From Gigaspora rosea (Eukaryota > Glomeromycota > Glomeromycetes > Diversisporales > Gigasporaceae), in assembly GCA_003550325.1 (NCBI GenBank), contig QKWP01000058.1, positions 389,617-453,616 on the forward strand: DNA of 64,000 bases, read 5' to 3'. The position numbers and the translations under genes were made by a program. Positions 47,230-58,900 of the stretch are shown one piece after another. The notes under the pieces were generated by a model. That model did not search any database. It saw only the letters and a list, made by a program, of their open reading frames with translations, and was not told where the DNA came from. Numbering within the stretch: position 1 is the stretch's first letter; the number at the start of each line of letters is the position of its first letter.

Positions 47230-48849
47230 TATATAGTATATCATTATCGAGACTTTCAAAGGACCTATAATAAGTCATGTGGAAAATATGCATTACATCT
47301 GTGATGGACTTAAATGTTTAAACCGAATTTAGGGTTCTAGTTTATAGATAAATAGTCAAGAAGTAAAATTTTTTACTTCAGAATTTTCTTAAGGATAGTG
47401 TTAAAACACACCGGTAATGCATAATAGTTTTACTATACGGCTATAAGATTTATGTTGATGCTAAATTAAAGAGAGGTTTTTGAAGCATCAGATATTGATT
47501 ACTTTTGAGTATCATTGATGTACTTAAATAATTTGTTTAGTAAGATTATTTTAGTTTGGGAACACTTTATGTAGTTATCGTTAAAAAATCGAATGGTTAT
47601 TATTAATTATTCTATTGGGGAAAACTCAATCTTAATATGTAAAAATCAAAACCCTGATTGTATATTGGACTCAATCTTAATGTAAATTTTATATATAAGA
47701 TTAATGAATTTAGTAAAACTAGTTAAATTTAGTAAAAAAAACGTGTGAAGCGACGTGGGCATAGTCGTTTCTCTGACACGTAAATTTAAGAATAGATTAT
47801 TAATAAAGCTATAGGAATGAATGATCAAAATAATAAAATATCAAATCCGCCTATCGAATAAATGTGATTTTTTTTCTCTATTAACGGGTTTCCGCATTAA
47901 TAACAATTTTTAAGGATTTGAAATCACAAAAAATGTATTTTTTTGATTTGTTACAGTATATGTACAGTATTTACATTATACCATTCATAATAACATTCAT
48001 ATTAACGTATAATGAATGATGCCAAAATATGTATATTAAAATGCGAATACGGCGAATCTGTAATTTCACAAAACTTCATGTAACAAGCGAATCGGGTTCG
48101 TGTGCGAAAGAGGAGTGTTAGATTTGACGAGTGGCATTCTAAAATACTTCGATTTATCAATAATTCAGGGGCAGATTTATTTGATACAGCAGGATTCTCA
48201 TTATTCATGGCGCTCATAACACTTTATTTACTCTAAATTTGTGATTTACAATTCATTTATAATCGCTCTCCTATCCGCGGTTAACTATTTTTGTGTTTCC
48301 GGGTAAGTTATGCAAAGTTTCCGATCAAACAAAAATATGTAAGTTATGAATAAATTGCTAAGAAAATACGTTAATATTTATTATTTACTCCGTTTTTTTT
48401 CATTCCATTGGTCATCGATATCAATGTTATACATTTGATGTCCTTTATGGTTTGTTCATTCACATGTTCACAAAGATTATATATGACTTTAAAGTATACT
48501 AAGTGATAAATGTTATTTTAATTGATGAACTGCAAAAAAATAAAAATAAAATAATTAAAATAAATAAAAAATGGTTGAGAAAAAACATTTAATGAATATT
48601 TCATAAGTATCATGACCCAGAGGTTACTTCTTTTGCAAACCGCAATTGAACTAATTAGTCAATTAAATACAATGGTCGCAAAACTGAATCCATACTTAAT
48701 TAAATAGTGTATAAAAAATCCAATCATCAATTAAATAGTGTATGAACAATAAGTGCGATAACACACCACCTTCATAACTTATAGGTTCTTAAATAAAAAA
48801 AATTAATTTAATATTATTAGTAATTCTATGTGATTGCAAAAAGAAAGTT
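47230..48849. other. Spacer between K2 and M2
   Basis: Non-coding and AT-rich. Both genes end into it (convergent), so it should hold two 3' ends. No frame of note. Confidence 0.4.
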
Positions 48850-51057
48850 TTATGATACATTACTTTTAGAATTTTTATCTTGGCCTATCGAACTCAAATT
48901 AAATCTTTTTTCCGGAAAAACATTCTCTTGATTTTCAAGAAGTACGCGAGCCGAAGTTTCTTGATTTTCGGGAGAAACGTTAGCTAAAATTTCTTGACTT
49001 TTGAAAACATCAGCTAAAACTTCATGATCTTCGGGAAGAATGCACCAATGGAATATATATTCTTTTATGGTTGGATCATATTGACTAGGACATATATAGG
49101 TATCATTATAAATAGTAGCTATAATTCTATTGTTATTCTTATCGTACTGAATATTGAGTGTGAAATTCGGACAGTTCTTTAAATATTGAATAGAGGTGCA
49201 GAGAATCCAATTTATTGGTAGATTTTCAGGCAACTGAAATGAAATATTTAGTTTATTTTCATACGCAAATTCATGTTTACCTAAAGCTAATATGGAGACA
49301 TCTCTTGTGTTTGGACTAAAGAAACCAATTTCAGGTGATCCAACCATGATCCAAAAAATTTGTAGGTTTGAATATGTAGACTTACTGAAGATTAAAATTA
49401 GAAACATTAGAAAATCATTCATTATATATTGTAAATCTTATTAAGAGATAGTTAAATGAATACTTACATAACTTTATCAATTTCAACGAAGACTAAGAAA
49501 CTGTGATTAGTCATGTACTTAAATTTTATAATTGCATTAATTGTTTTTCCATCTTGTGTTATAAGCCTTCCGAAAATTTGATAATTTCCATTGTTTAGTT
49601 TATGAGGAAGTTCAACATAATAGTAAGAAGAACTTTTAATTGCAATTACTCCTGACATGAGAATCTTTTCCTTAACTCCTTTGTTTTCTATTGGGTCATT
49701 AATTCCAAAAATTGTTTTGACTTTTTGTTTCAAATTATCATCTAATAGCTCATATAAAGAATATAGTTCATCCCAACTAATAATATGCAATTGGTTAATA
49801 TTATTACTTAGACGAGATGCCCAATCCTTAATGTCTTTTTTCTCAAATGGTTTAGAATCCATAGATGATAAATATGGTTCAAAATAATTTACAATTAATT
49901 TATTCCACTGATTCCAAAGCTCGTTGAATTCGTTTGTGTCAAAATACTCGTTAGTTTCAACTTTTTCCTCTTTTATCAAATCTTCATTCCCTTTCAGACA
50001 TGACATTTTATGTAATTTATGACCAAGAGTAACTTTTCTTGGTACAAAGTGCCCGTACATTGTAAATATTTGCATCAATTTATGATAAGGATCATGACTT
50101 TCCAAAGCATCTTTGATGTTTTTAATCAAATTTTCAGGAAGTATTATATCTTCTTTCTCGAAAATCAATTCCCATAATGGGTATTTAATTTCCAGATAGA
50201 CATCATTGACAGATTTGTTAGCTAGTTGACTTGAAACGAATTGAAAATGTTCAAGGCCAATTGCAGATGGCTCAATATTAAATTTTAATAAAGTGTCCCT
50301 TTGTGTTTTAACAGGTCTCAAATTTATATGGAAGTTTTTGGCATTCTGATTGATAGAATTAATACTAATTTTAAATTGAGCTTTGAATTCATATTTTAGA
50401 CTTATTCCTCGATCGTGAATAATCAAACCATGGTTTAATTTTTTATTCTTCACTAAAGATTGTTTTTCAATAAACTATTAATAAACAAAAGAATAATTAT
50501 GAATATTAAAGAATATTAACGGTTAAATTAAATATTGCTACCCATCGGTAATGTAATATGTAACATACATCATTTATTTCTTCATCCTTCAAATATTCTT
50601 GTTCATTCAGATTAGTTAATAGAATCTCCAGATTTAAATTTTTCACACGAATCCGATAGTCTTTTATAATTTGTTCGAAAGTTTGCTTTATGCTCTCAGT
50701 ATTTTTATATTTAACAGGACTATGAATCTGTGTAATGCATTTGGCAAATTCTTTGATATCCACTAAAGAACTTTTAAATTGTTTAAGAGCATCTAGATCC
50801 TCTAACTTAAGGTGTTCTAAGTCATTATTCATTCCATTCTTTTGACAATCATTTTGATACTGTATTAAATTCACAATCGGTTCTGCTGAAAACATTATTA
50901 TCATAGTAAACGCCATACGAATTGATTTATTATAGCGAGCTACTTGACAAATTTGTTTGATTATACCAATATCATTCCTAATTAAAGATGATAATTTAAC
51001 CATCTTTTTAAAGTTTATATCTTCGCACAGGCGGAAGACATTTTGTTTTACGCACAA
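48850..51057 (-). CDS. Helical N-terminal domain fused to a MACPF-like region (M2)
   Basis: Three exons on the minus strand: 51057-50569, 50474-49468 and 49384-48850. Together they give about 676 residues with clean GT-AG junctions. Residues 20-160 are all-helical, with ARYNKSI and DIKEFAKCITQI followed by SIKQTFEQIIKDY. The pattern resembles the MLKL-type four-helix adaptor found before kinases in these fungi (recalled, not searched). The MACPF-like region has Y303-G-H-F-V-x6-G-H, so the second Gly is replaced. KDWAS...IISWDELYSLYELLDDNL follows, and then a C-terminal domain with QIFWIMVGSPE. The start is uncertain: the ATG-TCT-TCC used by M1 is out of frame here, so an upstream ATG (51057) or an internal Met (MVKLSS) is used. 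It ends convergently with K2. Confidence 0.78.
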
Positions 51058-52156
51058 TCGAATACTAAAGATTAAATAATTGCAATGAACTTCTGTAGCG
51101 GTATAATGAAACAGTATTGGTATGAACAGTATTGGTTCAAATTATTTTGTAATTTGTGTTCAGGTTAATAGTATACAAATTTTAATCGGAATTCTAAATA
51201 CTTTGTTTCATAGATTTACATCATTTGTGTGTATGACATGCCTGGGACAAGCACGTTAACTCCGATCTCCGAATTAATGATTAAAAATATTTTATCGTAT
51301 ATACCGGTGGATATTAGTATCCACCCATATGTTATGTTATAATGGTTTTTCGTTAAAATTTAGGGTTACGGTACTTTTATAGAGTTAAGTTAGAATTAGG
51401 GTTAGGGTTTTAAATATATTAGGGTTACACGAGGTTACACAATACTATGCGAGGTTTTTTTGGGGTCCTAAGCATTTTTACCTAGAGTGCCCGATCCCGT
51501 TTACTTAGTACCGATTTCAATTAACAATAGTGTCTATTTTATCAATGTAATTTCTTTATTAATAAAAAAAATAACTTATTTCTCTGAAAATTTCAAATTA
51601 AATTACTGTATTTTCAAAGACTTGAGTCCTTTATTTAATATTTTGTATGTATGATACTGTTGTAAAAATAATATTGCTATAGAAAATAATTTTATTATTA
51701 AAATATTTATAAATAATGTTAAAATTGTGATATAAAAATTTTATTTATTAATTGCAGGGTTATATAAATTAAATTCTTTACTTAATCAAAACCAAAAAAA
51801 TTAACATTCAGAATGTCAGTACTAGCATTATAAATAGGCTTAACATGATTGGACACTCAAAATTAAGTGAACGAAATTTCTACATATATTTTGCCTATTA
51901 TTGCACGACCCGAATGCATTCTTGCTTTTACCTTGAATGGTCTCACAAGTGCTTGTAAGTCCGATATATGTGACCATTCCAACACTGGGATAACCCCTTA
52001 TGACAAAGCGCCAAATCTTGTTGGAAGCATGTTGGAAGATTAAATGTGAATATTACAGTATTCCGAATCCACTGAATCAAGTTTTTACAAGTTTATTGAC
52101 GTACGTATATGCAGTCTAATTTTTATTATATATTACTTAGAATATTAAGATTTTAA

Positions 52157-52432
52157 TTTTAAAAAATCAATTCTTCTAAATATAACGTTCAAAAACAGAA
52201 TAGAAGCCAATCAGAAGATTGTCATTTTAACGAATTCAAGCATGAATGTTGGCTGTGGAATAATGTATCAAACAGTTTTTTTTTTTACAATGAATTTTAA
52301 AAAATCAATTCTTCAAAATATAACGTTCAAAAACAGAATAGCAGCCAATCAGAAGATTGTCATTTTAACGAATTCAAGCATGAATGTTGGCTGTGGAATA
52401 ATGTATCAAACAGTTTTTTTTACAATGATGGA
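52157..52432. repeat. 138-bp tandem duplication
   Basis: The TTTTAAAAAATCAATTCTTC start recurs 138 bp later (52157, 52295). The units include AATGTTGGCTGTGGAATAAT and differ by a few bases. Confidence 0.85.
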
Positions 52433-52492
52433 GCGAGCAGTCTTCGCCACCGTTGAAAATTTCGAATTTTGAGCTTAAAAGATACTGTATAG

Positions 52493-52840
52493 CCCTATAA
52501 GAAAAGTGGACCGGGTGTTGGTACGGGTTGGCTCGAGGTTGTCTGGATAGGCACGTGTCATGTGGCACGTAAAGGCATGAAACACGAACCAAAACGTGAC
52601 AGAATGGCTAGTGTATTACGTTTTACATACGTGCCACCCAAATTACGTTATTTTACATGTAATTACCGCAAAACCCGGTCCATTTACGGTCCAAAATGTC
52701 CGGGTAAACAGTCCAATTCGGACCAATTTAACGTGCCAACACGGTACACAGACGTACAAACCCGGACATCCGCCCGTTCCACACTCAGCCGTGTCTCTCC
52801 GTAGAAACACGTGTCTACACAGACCACTTTTTTTATAGGG
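52493..52840. mobile_element. GC-rich 348-bp TIR element
   Basis: Ends CCCTATAAGAAAAGTGG and CCACTTTTTTTATAGGG, flanked by TAG on both sides (52490-52492, 52841-52843). The interior is much more GC-rich than the region, with many CCGG/CACGTG words (for example GGCACGTGTCATGTGGCACG). No credible frame. Confidence 0.7.
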
Positions 52841-53952
52841 TAGTTATTGAATGCGAAGGTGCCGATAACGAAAACGATTTGTAAAATTCATAATTTGGCA
52901 GCATAATATACGATTATGGTGTTATCTGGTGGCTTATGATGATTGTACTTGCAAATGACTCGTGTTTTTGGCAATGACTACGTAAACTCCAAATAGCGAA
53001 TTTATTTGGGCGACAAACCATTTTCGGTCAGCGATATGGCACGTTCGAATTAACTTTTTAGCTTTATTTTAGGGTCTGGAGTTAGGTTCGTAGCTATGTA
53101 AATCCATGTTCCCGACATTTTTTGTAATGCTCAAAGGTAGATTTAAACATCAGCCTTCTCCAATTGGTTAATTTCTCATGCGTTACATCACGTGCGGGAG
53201 TGACTAAACTTCTGGCGCAGTTGTTATATTGTATCACTTTAAATAAATAAGGAAATTGATGAATAAAATTACTAATAATAAAAAAAAATGACTATTATGT
53301 ATATCATAAATGTTAAAAGCGAATAAAAAAAATAATGGATTTTCTTTTAAGTTATATTTTTGTATTTTGCAGCCAATTTTCTTTTTTTTTCTTTTTTTTT
53401 TGTAAAAAGGTGTGAACGGTCGCACCATGTCATAAGATCACAGATTATCTAATCGGAATTTAAAAAAAAAACTTACAAATTCATGGATTGTACGTACGTG
53501 CTATCCGCTCATGTGACGCCTTTTTTTATAAAAATTTAACGCCCCGGAGATGTCACACAATGCATGTATCTAGTATTAACAATTCAATATTTCAATATTC
53601 AATTTAAAATTCGGAAATAGACGTAACCTGTCACGTATGACACTTTGATCACACGATGAACAATGAAATGCCGAAAGCATGTATGACAAACGATTAAGAA
53701 AAAGCAAAAAGTTAAAAAAAATAGCATACAGTATCGATATTACCAGAAGATTGCCAAATTTGTCACTAAAAGGATTCGGATATTTATAAAGTTATTAATA
53801 ATTGATTACGCACAATTAGCTTAGATTACGTATTTAATATTATTTCGGAAACATGATTTTCTGCAACGTTTATTTATCTATTTTAAAAATAAATAAATAC
53901 TGTATATCGCAGAAATCATCGGATTGATTCCACTTAAGAAAAAAATTTTAAT

Positions 53953-55655
53953 ATGCTCAAAGTACGAAGCTTAAATATCTTAAAAAAGAGTATTGACAAA
54001 GATGTAAATATAGGTTTATCTAAATCACTGCAATTAGATAATACATATATCTTAAATAGTAAACAATCATCTTGTTCCAGTTTAGCCCTGAAATTTAAAG
54101 GATATATTTTCGAGAATGATATCATTAAATGTGCTTCTAAACAAGCATTCACTATTGATATTGACAAAGTTAAATCAGATACTCAATTAAATAATGAAAT
54201 CGAAAAAGTTGAAAAGTGTGATAGCAAATTAGATTCTTTATTCAAACGAAACTTCATTTCATGTCAAAATATTTCAAATATCTTATCTTGCTCTTCTAAT
54301 TTTTTTGGAGATACTTTTTGCCATATGCTTGATCACATGACAACCATAAAATGCTCATATAGAAAATGGGAAAAAGAGGAACTCAGCATTTCAAAATCAA
54401 ACATTAATCCTACAAAAGATTTTATAACGGCGGTTGAGAATGCGTTAAAAAGCAAAAATAAAGAGGTTCAGCTTCGTATGATATCAAGAGAATATGGCGG
54501 TTTTTACGCACGTCGTCTTGTTTTCGGAGGAGCCATAATTAAGGAAACATCGAATGATGCAACCATAAGTAAATTACAACTAATCATCGCAAATTTATTT
54601 ATTTTTTTCTAATTTGTTTTTAAAGATTGATTTGATTGTAGATTATGATTATGATGATAATCAATATTCTAAAGTTCGAGTTCGAGTTATCGGTGGAATT
54701 AAAGAATATATTAGTGGTTCTTCTTTAAAATACTGGATTAATTCTCTCGACAATCGTAGCACCTGGGATATTATTGAATATGATAAAATTTATTCAATAT
54801 TTGATTTATTAGATGATAGTTTACAACAAAAAGTTTTTGATATTCTAGGTCACCGAATTTTAAAAGGTAATAATACTTTGATACTATTAATATACAGTAA
54901 ATCATTATTATCAAATAATTTAATATAATTTTAATCGTATTTACAGCGGGTTTCAATGATATCCCATCAACTTTGGATTTTTCAAAGAATGCAGAACATG
55001 TTCATTCACTATCTCCACAGCTTATGGGCTTAGATAAAATTGCAAAAATTAGCAATTGCTATATCTTTGCTTCATTTATTGACAAAAGTGATAGAGAGAC
55101 TTTTTCTTTACGAATCTGTTACAAAAATGAGCATGTGCCTTTGATCATTGTTCACCCTAAAAAACCTCTACATAAAAAATGTAAAAATAGCCCCATAAAA
55201 GTTGGCTGGATCATTGTTGGTCAGCCTATAAATTTTGATTTCGACCAAACAAAATACCCCGTTGTGCTCAAAAGAATAAATAACCAATACAAAATAGAAT
55301 CTTCTAAACATGAAGAGGTTATAAAGTCTTGTATATTGAATACATGTGTGTTTGGGCGACCAGAAATTGATTATAAATACTTAGTGAGTGATGAAAAGGT
55401 TTCTCTTAGAACAGCCTTATTCTGCTGGCAAGTAACATCTAAAGTTTCTATTAAATTTTCTTTCACTTATTTCCTGCATGTTTATTAACTTGACTTTATA
55501 GTCTTAACGATATAGACAAATCTCACCAAACATGCGAATTTGATCAAATAATTATTAACTGGCAAAAAGAGCAAAATTTAATTCAACGAGATCCCACAAG
55601 TTACCAAAACTTTATTTTTTATAGAAATAGAAAAAAATTTTGTTTTTTTACATGA
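53953..55655 (+). CDS. MACPF-like protein without kinase (P2)
   Basis: Four exons, 53953-54568, 54642-54866, 54947-55427 and 55502-55655, give about 491 residues. Intron phases 1, 1, 2 are identical to those after the MACPF region in K2, so the two genes share a common 3' half. The signature Y-G-G-F-Y-x6-G-G is near 54492-54530. The next exon has RVRVIGG and WDIIEYDKIYSIFDLLDDSL, then GWIIVGQP. The third intron begins GCAAGT (55428), a GC-AG intron where P1 has GTAACA. The C-terminus is about 50 residues shorter than in K2 and lacks the HGFLNI part. The start aligns with an internal Met of P1, so the N-terminus is shorter by about 30 residues or an upstream exon was missed. Confidence 0.75.
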
Positions 55656-55929
55656 AAAAAAACAATCACAATTGAAAAATCAAAGAAATATTTTCTAGTA
55701 CATATATAAAATAAACAAATATCGGACGATCTAATTTCAAAATAATGCTAATGTGCGTACTTACGCACTTATATGTAAATAAAATTATATTGAGCTAAAA
55801 ATAATAATTTACTGTAAAAATTTTTGTTTTTTTTTTTAATTTGATATAAAAAATTTTGCAATTTAATATTAAAATGTCTTTGATATGCCTTATTTTGAAA
55901 ATGATTTAGTTGAGACTACAAAGAAAATT

Positions 55930-58900
55930 TTAGTCACAACACTTGCCATTCGAACAAGTTTGACCATAGTAGCACTATAATACAATGATGTTATTATTAT
56001 AGTGAGTTAATAAGGAATATAGTACGCTAAAAAGTAAAAAAATAAAACACATACCTTATTACCACAACTTCCACAATTGTTACTGTCATTCAAGATGTCA
56101 CAGCAACCACCGTTGCAGAATTGTTGACCACTGGGACATTTTTTCGAATTATTAGATATACATTGGCCGTTTTTGCAAGTTTGATCGCCTGAGCACTATA
56201 AAATATAATTATTAGAATGTTAGTAGAGAATATTAAACTATTAAAAAAAAAAATAAAATAAAGCATTTACCTTTTTACCACAACTTCCACAATTAGTACC
56301 ATCATTCATGATATCACAGCAACCATCTTTGCATAATGTTTGACCACTGGGACAGTTTTTCGAATTATTAGATTCACATTGGCCGTTTTTGCAAGTTTGA
56401 TCACCTGAGCACTATAAAATATAATTATTAGAAATATTAGTAAAGAATATTAATTAAAAAAAAAAAAAAAAAAGCACATACCTTTTTACCACAACTTCCA
56501 CAATTATTACCATCATTCATGATATCACAGCAACCATCTTTGCATAATGTTTGACCACTGGGACAGTTTTTCGAATTATTAGATTCACATTGGCCGTTTT
56601 TGCAAGTTTGATCACCTGAGCACTATAAAATATAATTATTAGAAATGTTAGTAAAGAATATTAAACTATTAAAAGAAATAAAATAAAGCACATACCTTTT
56701 TACCACAACTTCCACAATTATTCCCATCATTCATGATATCACAGCAACCATCTTTGCATAATGTTTGACCACTGGGACAGTTTTTCGAATTATTAGATTC
56801 ACATTGGCCGTTTTTGCAAGTTTGATCACCTGAGCACTATAAAATATAATTATTAGAAATGTTAGTAAAGAATATTAAACTATTAAAAGAAATAAAATAA
56901 AGCACATACCTTTTTACCACAACTTCCACAATTATTCCCATCATTCATGATATCACAGCAACCATCTTTGCATAATGTTTGACCACTGGGACAGTTTTTC
57001 GAATTATTAGATTCACATTGGCCGTTTTTGCAAGTTTGATCACCTGAGCACTATAAAATATAATTATTAGAAATGTTAGTAAAGAATATTAAACTATTAA
57101 AAGAAATAAAATAAAGCACATACCTTTTTACCACAACTTCCACAATTATTCCCATCATTCATGATATCACAGCAACCATCTTTGCATAATGTTTGACCAC
57201 TGGGACAGTTTTTCGAATTATTAGATTCACATTGGCCGTTTTTGCAAGTTTGATCACCTGAGCACTATAAAATATAATTATTAGAAATGTTAGTAAAGAA
57301 TATTAAACTATTAAAAGAAATAAAATAAAGCACATACCTTTTTACCACAACTTCCACAATTATTCCCATCATTCATGATATCACAGCAACCATCTTTGCA
57401 TAATGTTTGACCACTGGGACAGTTTTTCGAATTATTAGATTCACATTGGCCGTTTTTGCAAGTTTGATCACCTGAGCACTATAAAATATAATTATTAGAA
57501 ATGTTAGTAAAGAATATTAAACTATTAAAAGAAATAAAATAAAGCACATACCTTTTTACCACAACTTCCACAATTATTCCCATCATTCATGATATCACAG
57601 CAACCATCTTTGCATAATGTTTGACCACTGGGACAGTTTTTCGAATTATTAGATTCACATTGGCCGTTTTTGCAAGTTTGATCACCTGAGCACTATAAAA
57701 TATAATTATTAGAAATGTTAGTAAAGAATATTAAACTATTAAAAGAAATAAAATAAAGCACATACCTTTTTACCACAACTTCCACAATTATTCCCATCAT
57801 TCATGATATCACAGCAACCATCTTTGCATAATGTTTGACCACTGGGACAGTTTTTCGAATTATTAGATTCACATTGGCCGTTTTTGCAAGTTTGATCACC
57901 TGAGCACTATAAAATATAATTATTAGAAATGTTAGTAAAGAATATTAAACTATTAAAAGAAATAAAATAAAGCACATACCTTTTTACCACAACTTCCACA
58001 ATTATTCCCATCATTCATGATATCACAGCAACCATCTTTGCATAATGTTTGACCACTGGGACAGTTTTTCGAATTATTAGATTCACATTGGCCGTTTTTG
58101 CAAGTTTGATCACCTGAGCACTATAAAATATAATTATTAGAAATGTTAGTAAAGAATATTAAACTATTAAAAGAAATAAAATAAAGCACATACCTTTTTA
58201 CCACAACTTCCACAATTATTCCCATCATTCATGATATCACAGCAACCATCTTTGCATAATGTTTGACCACTGGGACAGTTTTTCGAATTATTAGATTCAC
58301 ATTGGCCGTTTTTGCAAGTTTGATCACCTGAGCACTATAAAATATAATTATTAGAAATGTTAGTAAAGAATATTAAACTATTAAAAGAAATAAAATAAAG
58401 CACATACCTTTTTACCACAACTTCCACAATTATTCCCATCATTCATGATATCACAGCAACCATCTTTGCATAATGTTTGACCACTGGGACAGTTTTTCGA
58501 ATTATTAGATTCACATTGGCCGTTTTTGCAAGTTTGATCACCTGAGCACTATAAAATATAATTATTAGAAATGTTAGTAAAGAATATTAAACTATTAAAA
58601 GAAATAAAATAAAGCACATACCTTTTTACCACAACTTCCACAATTATTCCCATCATTCATGATATCACAGCAACCATCTTTGCATAATGTTTGACCACTG
58701 GGACAGTTTTTCGAATTATTAGATTCACATTGGCCGTTTTTGCAAGTTTGATCACCTGAGCACTATAAAATATAATTATTAGAAATGTTAGTAAAGAATA
58801 TTAAACTATTAAAAGAAATAAAATAAAGCACATACCTTTTTACCACAACTTCCACAATTATTCCCATCATTCATGATATCACAGCAACCATCTTTGCATA

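Larger units (their letters stand above)
51058..53952. promoter_or_regulatory. Expanded divergent spacer between M2 and P2
   Basis: About 2.9 kb separates the divergent starts, against 375 bp in the first cassette. Part of the expansion is a 138-bp tandem duplication and a 348-bp TIR element. The remainder is AT-rich with a short TTAGGG-like run near 51400 and no gene. Confidence 0.45.

Noticed and set aside
52562-52838. Two overlapping 80-codon frames
   Set aside because: They lie inside the GC-rich TIR element and reflect its composition.
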